In this document: positions 1-6,232 of the stretch, in pieces
How positions within the stretch are numbered: the first letter of the stretch is position 1
How the letters are laid out: each line of letters opens with the position of its first letter
DNA from: JBCCEV01 sp039030125
Lineage (GTDB): Bacteria; Pseudomonadota; Gammaproteobacteria; Ga0077536
Assembly: GCA_039030125.1 (NCBI GenBank)
Contig: JBCCEV010000054.1
Coordinates: forward strand, 1 to 24,282
DNA: 24,282 nt
Direction: 5' to 3'
The notes under the pieces: model-generated
Seen by the model: the letters and a program-made list of their open reading frames with translations, nothing else
What the model was told of the DNA's origin: nothing
The model's database searches: none
Program-made: the position numbers and the translations under genes

Positions 1-12
1 AGGATCGCTAAA

Positions 13-684
13 TTAAGGCGGTCGTTGTTGGCTAGCATCAGCGTTGTTATGTTTCTGCTTATCTCGCAAGGCCGGGACATGATCCTCGTTCATGTGCCCG
101 ACGATCCGCGATTCGGCGCCACATGGAAATCCTGAATGGATTTGGAGATCGGACATCTCGAAGGCCCGAACGTGGCCCTTGCTGTTCGTCAGCGCACACT
201 GGTCTGGGGCGAGTTCGGTGATGGGCTCGCGTTTGGTCGTCGCCGGGAAGAATGTCTTAAATCGGGTCAGCGACGCCTTGCTTTCTGCGCCGAGCCGCCT
301 GGGGACTCCGGCAAGCGTTATTTTTCCTTGGGCGGTGCGAATTTCGAGGGTCAACTGCTCCGGTACTTGTGCATTGAGTGGGTGGATCTGAATCAACGGC
401 AAGCCTTGGTAGCCAAAAACAAACGGCCGATCTTCAAACCGGGTTCCCTTGGATGGGAAGACGACGTCAGCGCGCGTCGAGCCCAATAATGCCTCTCGTA
501 TCAGCTTGATTTGCATGCCTATTCTCAGATCTCGGCTCTCATGGACGTGAACCGTCCGCCCAGTGGAGAGGGCAATGCGATTGGGGCCTGATAGGGACCC
601 CAAGGCAAACGGCTTCACCCCAACTTGGCATATTTCGTTCATGTTCCATGGCGCGTCCAGCTTGTGCCCAAAAAGCCCGGCCAT
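13..684 (-). CDS. Divergent HugZ-type haem-utilisation protein, possibly decayed
   Basis: A 223-residue reading frame from an ATG at 684. Its C-terminal half resembles the HugZ/HutZ family (FMN-type split barrel plus DUF2470), which binds or degrades haem in the cytoplasm. Visible family marks are a stretch like 'QGLPLIQI' around residue 95, an 'RFKTFFPA' segment, and the HMNEDH motif at residues 197-202. Seen directly: the usual N-terminal split-barrel signature is not recognisable in this frame, the 'AEHTxNL' segment seems shortened, and the DUF2470 part stops about 20 residues after HMNEDH instead of running on for some 70. A different minus-strand frame near 430-480 gives a stretch resembling the missing N-terminal motif, so compensating frameshifts or gene decay are possible. 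It diverges from fur with a Fur-box-like site between them, which fits an iron role. Family call is moderate; functionality is doubtful. Confidence 0.5.
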   Translation of the reverse strand: MAGLFGHKLDAPWNMNEICQVGVKPFALGSLSGPNRIALSTGRTVHVHESRDLRIGMQIKLIREALLGSTRADVVFPSKGTRFEDRPFVFGYQGLPLIQIHPLNAQVPEQLTLEIRTAQGKITLAGVPRRLGAESKASLTRFKTFFPATTKREPITELAPDQCALTNSKGHVRAFEMSDLQIHSGFPCGAESRIVGHMNEDHVPALRDKQKHNNADASQQRPP

Positions 685-714
685 AGGCCATCACTCAGGT
701 CACCGTAGTGCGAA

Positions 715-741
715 TGATAATTAGTTACGATAATATCATCG
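715..741. promoter_or_regulatory. Candidate Fur box
   Basis: Between the HugZ-like gene and fur there are two GATAAT hexamers (716-721 and 729-734). The first begins a perfect TGATAAT half-site at 715-721. The second lies in a near-palindrome, CGATAATATCATCG (728-741), with six of seven pairs matching. This resembles the hexamer and 7-1-7 models of Fur sites. It is about 31 bases upstream of the HugZ-like start and about 190 bases upstream of fur, so it could control the divergent gene, fur itself, or both. The second half of the 7-1-7 site is poor, so this is a candidate only. Confidence 0.5.
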
Positions 742-825
742 GCGATGGCGCACCGTAATCCAAGCTCTTTTTAGCCACTTTAATCTCGGATTTTGCGCCT
801 GCACCGCTCTTTTGCGAAGCCTCAT

Positions 826-871
826 AACCAGCATGGTTTCGAGGCCTGAAGAACCATAGAGGACGCTGGTT
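826..871 (+). repeat. Nested inverted repeat in the fur leader
   Basis: AACCAGC (826-832) pairs perfectly with GCTGGTT (865-871), and immediately inside ATGGTT (833-838) pairs with AACCAT (852-857), leaving a 7-base bulge on the right side and a 13-base loop. The left arm is itself a small palindrome, AACCA-GCA-TGGTT. It sits 62 bases upstream of the fur start. It could be an RNA hairpin in the fur leader or a DNA operator. Confidence 0.4.
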
Positions 872-932
872 CGACGCGGCGACTCCTCGCATATTTCGAC
901 TTGGTCAAACAACGCGCAGCAGGGTCAGAGTT

Positions 933-1337
933 TTGGGTGATTCCGATTTGAAAAAGGCGGGCCTTAAGGCCACGGTGCCGCGCACACAAATCCTCAATGT
1001 CATAGAAACCAGCGAAGAGCACCATTTAAGCGCGGAAGACATTTTCCGAATTTTGGTGAACGCCGGCGACGAGATCGCATTGGGAACCATCTATCGCGCG
1101 CTCTCGCAGTTCGAGGCGGCTGGTTTGGTCGTGCGCCACAGTTTTAACGGCGGACCATCGGTTTTCGAGCTAGCGCCGCAGAGTCACCACGATCACATGG
1201 TTTGCGTGGATACTGGGGAGGTCCTCGAATTTTCCGATGAGTTCATCGAAAAGCGTCAGGCCGAGGTGGCCGCGAGGTTAGGTTACGAAATCACTGACCA
1301 CAGCCTGGTGCTCTATGTGCGTAAGAAAAAACGCTAA
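933..1337 (+). CDS. fur: Ferric uptake regulator Fur
   Basis: A 134-residue Fur, the usual length. Fur binds Fe(II) and represses iron-acquisition genes as a dimer. The N-terminal winged helix runs over residues 1-80, starting with the typical LKKAGLKATVPR segment, with the recognition region around 'GTIYRALSQF' (51-60). Metal ligands are visible at H30/H31, H85-H86-D87-H88 and C91. The second cysteine of the CxxC pair seen in E. coli Fur is Thr94 here; as I recall, Pseudomonas aeruginosa Fur also lacks it. The only sensible start is TTG at 933, preceded by AGG at 921-923; there is no ATG in frame upstream or near the N-terminus, which suggests modest translation. Identity is secure. Confidence 0.95.
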   Translation: MGDSDLKKAGLKATVPRTQILNVIETSEEHHLSAEDIFRILVNAGDEIALGTIYRALSQFEAAGLVVRHSFNGGPSVFELAPQSHHDHMVCVDTGEVLEFSDEFIEKRQAEVAARLGYEITDHSLVLYVRKKKR

Positions 1338-1394
1338 GCATGCTTGATTGGGAAGTTTGGGCTGAACCCACTGATCGCTGGTGCGGGAAGGCCG

Positions 1395-1407
1395 GCGCCC
1401 TCGGCGC
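1395..1407. terminator. Small GC hairpin between convergent fur and purE
   Basis: GCGCC-CTC-GGCGC forms a five-pair hairpin in the 82-base gap between the convergent fur and purE ends. It has no clear T run on either side, so a terminator role is only a weak guess from position. Confidence 0.2.
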
Positions 1408-1419
1408 ATCCGTATTCGC

Positions 1420-1917
1420 TCAACCTTCGTGGCGATGAGTTTGCGAAGCGGTTGTCACCTTTTCTTTTAGCTGGGTCTTTAATTCCCGCAACCGCTTGGC
1501 GAGCGCGGCATCGCTGGTTCCAACGATCTGTGCCGCTAAGATCGCGGCGTTATCGGCGTTATCGATGGCCACTGTCGCGACCGGCACACCTGCTGGCATC
1601 TGCACTATCGATAACAGCGAATCCATGCCTTCCAAGCGGGTTGCCGAAACCGGTACCCCGATCACAGGCACTATCGTGAGCGCCGCGATCATACCCGGCA
1701 GATGCGCGGCTCCCCCGGCGCCCGCGATCACCGCGCGAATACCGCGGTTCTCTAGTGCTTCGCCATAAGCAAACATTTTGTCCGGCGTGCGATGCGCGGA
1801 GACGATGTCGAGCTCAAAGGGAACATCGAGTGCCTTGAGCCGCTCGGCGGCTGCCCGCATCACCTCAAGATCAGATGCGCTGCCCATGACAATGGAAACT
1901 AACGGGGTTGCGGACAT
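1420..1917 (-). CDS. purE: N5-carboxyaminoimidazole ribonucleotide mutase PurE
   Basis: A 165-residue class I PurE, which converts N5-CAIR to CAIR in cytoplasmic purine biosynthesis. The N-terminal 'VSIVMGSASDL' phosphate-binding segment, 'SAHRTPD' and 'GGAAHLPGM' are all present. The ATG at 1917 is chosen because it starts right at the family N-terminus and is preceded on the minus strand by a GGGGAG ribosome-binding site inside the end of purK; an upstream in-frame start at 1944 would add nine residues with no family match. There is one base between the purK stop and this start, so the two are almost certainly translationally coupled. Confidence 0.96.
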   Translation of the reverse strand: MSATPLVSIVMGSASDLEVMRAAAERLKALDVPFELDIVSAHRTPDKMFAYGEALENRGIRAVIAGAGGAAHLPGMIAALTIVPVIGVPVSATRLEGMDSLLSIVQMPAGVPVATVAIDNADNAAILAAQIVGTSDAALAKRLRELKTQLKEKVTTASQTHRHEG

Positions 1918-1918
1918 T

Positions 1919-3103
1919 TCAGTGCTCCCCTGCGCGCAGTTCAAGTTGTCGCTTTATGTTGTTCACTGTCATTAATACTTCTTCGCGGCTGGTGCCCACG
2001 ACGGTCACGTGTCCGAGTTTGCGCCCCACCCGCACCGGACGTTTTTCGTAGTCGTGAACGAACACGCCGTGCGGTAACTCATCGTCGCTCGGCTTGAGAA
2101 AAAGCGCGTTACCGTGCGAATCGCGGGTGCCGAGCAAATTGAACGTGGCCGCGGCGCTCGCGGCTCCAATAGCGCCGAGCGGGAGGCCGCCGACACAGCG
2201 CAAGTGCTGTTCGAACTGCGAGGTCTCGCACGCCTCGATGGTGAAGTGTCCGGAGTTATGCACGCGCGGGGAAATTTCGTTGACATAAACCTCGCCATCG
2301 CGTGCGAGAAAAAATTCGACGGCCAGGATCCCGACGTACTCGAAAGCTTCGAGGATCTGGTGAATGGCTTCGCGACATTTTGCCTCAACTTTAGCGTCGG
2401 CTTGTGCGGGCATTACCACGGTGTCTAACACATGCGCTTTGGGGTCCATCAGAATTTCGGTTAACGGATAGCAAAGGACATTGCCCCGTTCATCGCGGGC
2501 CGCCATCAGTGCGAATTCGCGCTCGATATCGATGCAGGCCTCGATCATGGCCGGAACCTCCGGCAGCTCCGCGATATCTGATGCGTCTCGGAGCACGGCA
2601 ACGCCGCGACCGTCGTAACCCCCCCGGCGTGCTTTCCACACACAGGGGAGGGCCGAGGCCAGGGTCGCCGAGTCTTCAAGTTCGAAAAACGGGGCCACAA
2701 GCAGGCCTCGGTCGCTCAGAAATTTCTTTTGCACCAGTTTGTCTTGCACGACAGCCAACACGCCAGATGAGGGTGCGACCCAGGTGCCCTGCGCTTCCAG
2801 TTCCGCCAGCAGGGTTGCTGAAACGCGTTCAATTTCGAACGTCACGGCCTCGGTGCGGCTTGCTAGCTCGTTAAGCGCTTCGCGGGCATCGAGGCCTCCA
2901 ACAATCAGGTTATCGGCAAGTGATCGGGCCGCGCAATGCGCGTCGGGGTCGAGAACGGTAATTTCGAGACCGAGATTACGTCCAGCCGGGATCATCATTT
3001 GTGCGAGTTGACCGCCGCCAGCGATGCCAATTGAGCGTCGGATTGACTGATCGCCTTGCAGGCCGGTCCCAGATGACCTTTGTTCCAGGGGTTGGATACT
3101 CAA
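1919..3103 (-). CDS. purK: N5-carboxyaminoimidazole ribonucleotide synthase PurK
   Basis: An ATP-grasp enzyme of 394 residues that makes N5-CAIR from AIR, ATP and bicarbonate, supplying PurE. It shows the N-terminal 'IAGGGQLAQM' loop (about residues 27-36), the lysine of 'VWKARRGGYDGRG' in the ATP-binding fold, and the family signature 'EISPRVHNSGHFTIEAC' with 'SQFEQHLR' after it. The reading frame starts with TTG at 3103 and has about 25 residues ahead of the conserved domain, more than usual. No ATG lies between, so the true start is uncertain. It precedes purE, the reverse of the purE-purK order of E. coli. Confidence 0.95.
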   Translation of the reverse strand: MSIQPLEQRSSGTGLQGDQSIRRSIGIAGGGQLAQMMIPAGRNLGLEITVLDPDAHCAARSLADNLIVGGLDAREALNELASRTEAVTFEIERVSATLLAELEAQGTWVAPSSGVLAVVQDKLVQKKFLSDRGLLVAPFFELEDSATLASALPCVWKARRGGYDGRGVAVLRDASDIAELPEVPAMIEACIDIEREFALMAARDERGNVLCYPLTEILMDPKAHVLDTVVMPAQADAKVEAKCREAIHQILEAFEYVGILAVEFFLARDGEVYVNEISPRVHNSGHFTIEACETSQFEQHLRCVGGLPLGAIGAASAAATFNLLGTRDSHGNALFLKPSDDELPHGVFVHDYEKRPVRVGRKLGHVTVVGTSREEVLMTVNNIKRQLELRAGEH

Positions 3104-3243
3104 CGCTCGCGTACTGTCGTGAAGGAAACTAAACGAGCGATGATGGCCCTTTTGGCCGCTGGAGTAAAATCAGATGAGCCACCTTTCGAGCCTCTTCTGC
3201 CGATATCATTTTAACGCCCGGCCAACGTTAGTCTCAGCCTGTC

Positions 3244-3717
3244 ATGACTCCAGCGATTGCTTGCGCGAAAAACGCCAAAATTAAGTTCAAGGTTCTTCAC
3301 TATGATCATGATCCGGGTGCGCGGTCATTTGGTGAGGAGGCTGCTGAAAAACTGGGGCTAGACCCGCGACAGGTGTGTAAAACGCTCGTGGTTTCGACAA
3401 CCGCGCAAGATTTGGCGGTCGCCGTGCTGCCGGTCGCCTCGCAATTAGATTTGCGGGCGATGGCAAAGGCTATGGGGGTCAAAAAAGTTGCGATGGCACA
3501 AGCAAATATTGTTGAGCGTGTCACCGGCTATGTGCTCGGTGGTGTGAGTCCCTTGGGGCAAAAAAAGCGGCTAGCAACGATCGTCGATGCCTCGGTGCTC
3601 GATTGTGAATGCATCTATGTCAGCGGTGGCAAACGCGGACTCGACATCGAGCTGGCGCCGGGCGATCTGATCGCGCTGACGGCGGCCGACGTTGCGACCA
3701 TCGCGAAAAAGCACTGA
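3244..3717 (+). CDS. ybaK: Cys-tRNA(Pro)/Cys-tRNA(Cys) deacylase YbaK
   Basis: A 157-residue protein of the YbaK/EbsC family, which hydrolyses Cys mischarged onto tRNA-Pro in trans. The typical features are the N-terminal 'HYDHDPGARSFGEEAAEKLG' region, 'QVCKTLVV' (lysine of the active-site pocket, about residue 46), and 'TGYVLGGVSPLGQKK' (about 99-113). The length is normal for the family. It is divergent from purK, with a 140-base gap between starts, and convergent with the PNPOx-like gene. The ATG at 3244 has no strong ribosome-binding site, but no better start is visible. Confidence 0.93.
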   Translation: MTPAIACAKNAKIKFKVLHYDHDPGARSFGEEAAEKLGLDPRQVCKTLVVSTTAQDLAVAVLPVASQLDLRAMAKAMGVKKVAMAQANIVERVTGYVLGGVSPLGQKKRLATIVDASVLDCECIYVSGGKRGLDIELAPGDLIALTAADVATIAKKH

Positions 3718-3768
3718 ATCGCGCATGGGTCGTGCTGCAGGGACTAGGCTAGCCGCCCGATCCCAAGT

Positions 3769-4191
3769 TTACTCACGGCGGCCCACGGCTCTAATCCAGC
3801 GAGGCTCGATGCGAATGGCATATTCCGAGGCGGCTTGGCGGCGCAGGCGAGTTGCCGCCGGCCCATTGGGATCATCACCAAGATAGCGGGCGATCATCTT
3901 CTCCATCACCCGGGCGCCGTCTTCAAGATGTAAATGGGCGACGCCCTGGCCCCGCAGCGCCTGGTAACCCTCGGTAAGCGGAATTTCGAAGCCGCAATGG
4001 GAATTCCTTGCCAAATTACGACGCATCTGTGTGCGTTCCTGCGTGATACACCACAAGCACTGTTTCTCGTAGAGAAACCAGAGCGTGGAAACCAAGGGAA
4101 AGCCGTTGGTCGATGTCGACGCTAAGCGCCCCGGTGCGCGGGCCGCTAAGAGCAGATCGGCAAGATACTCGGGTTCGACATGGACGCCCAT
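3769..4191 (-). CDS. PNPOx-like FMN-binding split-barrel protein
   Basis: A 140-residue protein resembling the pyridoxamine 5'-phosphate oxidase-like superfamily. The pattern 'GRLASTSTNGFPLVSTLWFLYEKQCLWCIT' near residues 20-50 is the characteristic first barrel strands, in which the small-residue and P-x-x-x-x-WF pattern contacts FMN or F420. The C-terminal half with 'ARYLGDDPNGPA' and 'RIEPRWIRAV' also fits. Members range from flavin oxidoreductases to haem-handling proteins, so the substrate is unknown. The start is 8 bases past the methyltransferase stop, so it is the third gene of that operon. Confidence 0.75.
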   Translation of the reverse strand: MGVHVEPEYLADLLLAARAPGRLASTSTNGFPLVSTLWFLYEKQCLWCITQERTQMRRNLARNSHCGFEIPLTEGYQALRGQGVAHLHLEDGARVMEKMIARYLGDDPNGPAATRLRRQAASEYAIRIEPRWIRAVGRRE

Positions 4192-4199
4192 TGCAACCG

Positions 4200-4898
4200 C
4201 TAGCGTTTTTTAAACGTCATCACGTGTTGCTGAGGCAGGTAACTCTCGGTGGTGATCCAACGCAGTCCGACTTTAGCCATCTCGCGTTTGACCTGGGCAG
4301 CCGTCATCTTATGCAGCGGCTTGATCATTACGCTCGGATCTTCGCCACGATATTCGACGATGACGACCCGGCCGCCCTCATTCAATGATTCGGCCACTGC
4401 TTGCATCACCTCAAAAGGGTGGGAGAACTCGTGATAGGCGTCCACCATCAGCACGAGGTCAACCGCGCCTTGCGGTAAGCCCGGGTCTGCTTCGCTTGCC
4501 AAGATCCTCTCGATGTTCGTGATTTTTGCGATGCGGGCGCGTTGTTCGATGATGGCGAGCATTTCCGGTTGGATATCGACCGCCAGCACCCGCCCGTCGG
4601 GAACACGGCGGGCCAGCGGGATCGCGAAGTAACCCGTGCCGGCGCCGATGTCGGCCACCGAGGCGTCGGCGGCCAGTGCGAGGTTATTGATGAGCAGGTC
4701 AGTTCGCTCTTCGCGTTCTCGGCCCGCGCGCTCAAGCCATGATGCGCCGCGATGGCCCATGACCTGCGCTATTTCTCGGCCCTCATAAAACTTGCCGATG
4801 CCGTCTCGCGACGCGCTGCCGGTGGTGTAGGGCGAGGCATTGCCACAAGCGGTGGCGACAATGCTGAGCCACGCGAGGCAGGCCGCGATCCGGGTCAC
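4200..4898 (-). CDS. Predicted lipoprotein SAM-dependent methyltransferase
   Basis: A 232-residue class I methyltransferase with an N-terminal export signal. SAM-binding motif I is 'VADIGAGTGYFAIPLA' (about residues 81-96), followed by 'VLAVDIQPEM' and 'VDLVLMVDAYHEF'. The first 18 residues have a basic residue, a hydrophobic stretch and a lipobox-like ATA-Cys (C18), so the protein is probably a membrane lipoprotein or is exported. A SAM-fold enzyme outside the cytoplasm is unexpected, since SAM is not known to be abundant there. The start is GTG at 4898; the GTGA overlaps the peroxidase stop, indicating coupled translation. Signal-bearing members of this 'GREIAQVMGH' subgroup exist elsewhere, to my recollection, with unknown substrate. 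Confidence 0.82.
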   Translation of the reverse strand: MTRIAACLAWLSIVATACGNASPYTTGSASRDGIGKFYEGREIAQVMGHRGASWLERAGREREERTDLLINNLALAADASVADIGAGTGYFAIPLARRVPDGRVLAVDIQPEMLAIIEQRARIAKITNIERILASEADPGLPQGAVDLVLMVDAYHEFSHPFEVMQAVAESLNEGGRVVIVEYRGEDPSVMIKPLHKMTAAQVKREMAKVGLRWITTESYLPQQHVMTFKKR

Positions 4899-5440
4899 AA
4901 CACCGACTCGAGCGCAGCGGTGACGGCAGAGTCTGTGGGCGCGGTATGGCTTGGGAAATCCGCTACCACCTTGCCCTCGCGGTCGATGAGGTATTTATGA
5001 AAATTCCACATTGGCGCCGAGCGCGCGGCCGCTAGCGACTTAAACACCGGATGGGCGCTATCCCCTGCAACCCGCACTGGCGCATACATATCAAAGGTGA
5101 CCCCATAATTGACGAAACAGACCGTCGCGGTGGTGGCTTCATCATTGGATTCTTGTCGGAAATCGTTGGAGGGAAAACCGGCGATCCGTAACCCCCGGCT
5201 CTGATAGGCCTGATAGAGCGATTCCAATTGTTTGAATTGTGGCGTGTACCCGCAATGGCTCGCGGTGTTCACCACCAGCACCGGGTGCCCCTGGTAACGC
5301 TCGCACAAATCGACGTGTGTCTCGCTGCGTAACACCCGGACCTCGTGCGCGAAAACGTCGCCGCAACTCGCCTGCGCGCCATGACCGGCCGCTACATATC
5401 CAAGGAGGATCAGCATTAAGGAACGTGATGATCGTTTCAT
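4895..5440 (-). CDS. Exported cysteine-type glutathione peroxidase
   Basis: A 181-residue thiol peroxidase of the glutathione peroxidase family, reducing hydrogen peroxide or lipid peroxides with glutathione or thioredoxin. The catalytic-cysteine motif 'NTASHCGYTPQF', the 'NYGVTFDMYAPV' strand and the Trp-Asn motif 'MWNFHKYLIDREG' are present. The loop that usually reads FPxNQF is FPSNDF here, placing Asp where the catalytic Gln normally sits. The ATG at 5440 gives a signal peptide (MKRSSRSLMLILLGYVAAGHGAQA) ending near Ala-24, so it acts in the periplasm. An upstream TTG at 5485 is possible but would bury the signal. It overlaps the methyltransferase start by four bases. Confidence 0.9.
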   Translation of the reverse strand: MKRSSRSLMLILLGYVAAGHGAQASCGDVFAHEVRVLRSETHVDLCERYQGHPVLVVNTASHCGYTPQFKQLESLYQAYQSRGLRIAGFPSNDFRQESNDEATTATVCFVNYGVTFDMYAPVRVAGDSAHPVFKSLAAARSAPMWNFHKYLIDREGKVVADFPSHTAPTDSAVTAALESVL

Positions 5441-5599
5441 GAGTGAAACTACGTTAGGTGCGAGCGGTTGGTTTAGCGCTCGCAACCATCGGCCATGCTA
5501 TCGTTGCCGCAGCGACGGCTCAGTGAATGCCATTAAATGTCGCTCAGGTCGGGCGGTTAGCGATGGTTAGGCCACATGATGGCCCCGCAGGGAGCAGCC

Positions 5600-6013
5600 C
5601 TACAAAACGTCGAGCCCGGCCTGCGCGCAAGCGACGTCTTCCTCGACGGAGCCGCCGCCGACGCCGATGCCGCCCACGACTTCATCATCGACAATGATCG
5701 GTAGCCCACCACCAACAACGGTAGCCCCGGTAAAGTGCGAGAGTCCGTGTACTAGTGAGGGATCATCTTTAATCCAGTCGTAGAAAGCTTCGGTGCCAAT
5801 CCCAAATAGCGCGGTGAAGGCCTTTTTCTGGCACCCCTCAATGCCCAGGATGGCAGCGCCGTCCATACGCCCGAACGCGACCAGCCGGCCGCCGACATCG
5901 ACCACCGCGGCATTTTGCTGGCAGCCCAGTTCCTCCGCCTTTTTGATGGCGCCCGCCACCATCTTGGTTGCCGCCTGGTAGCTGATTGATTTTCGCTCAA
6001 CGGTATTGCTCAC
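5600..6013 (-). CDS. GlcG/HbpS family protein
   Basis: A 137-residue protein of the GlcG/HbpS (haem-degrading, DUF336) family. The glycine-rich C-terminal pattern 'ATVVGGGLPIIVDDEVVGGIGVGGG' followed by 'EEDVACAQAGL' is diagnostic, as is 'NAAVVDVGGRLVAFGRMDGA' in the first half. HbpS binds haem and is involved in redox sensing in Streptomyces; GlcG is encoded with glycolate oxidase genes but has no proven reaction. No signal peptide is seen, so it should be cytoplasmic. The start is GTG at 6013 with a strong GAGGAGG seven bases upstream, which decides the start. It lies upstream of the peroxidase gene in the same direction (159-base gap) and diverges from the monooxygenase. Confidence 0.88.
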   Translation of the reverse strand: MSNTVERKSISYQAATKMVAGAIKKAEELGCQQNAAVVDVGGRLVAFGRMDGAAILGIEGCQKKAFTALFGIGTEAFYDWIKDDPSLVHGLSHFTGATVVGGGLPIIVDDEVVGGIGVGGGSVEEDVACAQAGLDVL

Positions 6014-6078
6014 CTTCTTACCTCCTCGCCGTTCACTTGAGTCTAAGCAAATACAGGATGGAGACGGTACAGACTTTG

Positions 6079-6095
6079 TGCAACAAATGGTTGCA
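6079..6095. promoter_or_regulatory. Inverted repeat, candidate operator (GlcG/HbpS side)
   Basis: TGCAAC-AAATG-GTTGCA: six-base arms with a five-base spacer, 66 bases upstream of the GTG at 6013. The flanks add a partial match (TTTG on the left, AAA on the right). It is in the 219-base region between divergent genes, where a regulator site is expected. The regulator is unknown. Confidence 0.4.
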
Positions 6096-6167
6096 AATCA
6101 GCCACTTTGACCAGGTGAGGTCCGGGTCGCGATGAGGTAGTCTAGGCGCCCGTTCAGGGAGCAGGCC

Positions 6168-6187
6168 CGACTTGGGTGACCAAGTCG
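6168..6187. promoter_or_regulatory. Inverted repeat, candidate operator (monooxygenase side)
   Basis: CGACTTGGGTGACCAAGTCG is a perfect repeat with eight-base arms and a GTGA spacer, ending 45 bases before the monooxygenase ATG at 6233. The size and placement fit a dimeric repressor site such as that of a TetR-type regulator, or a hairpin in the mRNA leader. No regulator gene for it lies next door. Confidence 0.5.
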
Positions 6188-6232
6188 ATATGCGCTCAAC
6201 GATCAAATCAAACATCAATTGCAGGTTTAAGC

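Noticed and set aside
1344..1679. A 111-codon plus-strand frame directly after fur
   Set aside because: It overlaps purE on the opposite strand and has low-complexity Arg/Pro/Ser composition.
2404..2874. A 156-codon plus-strand open frame within purK
   Set aside because: Antisense shadow; rich in Arg and Pro, no ribosome-binding site and no domain.
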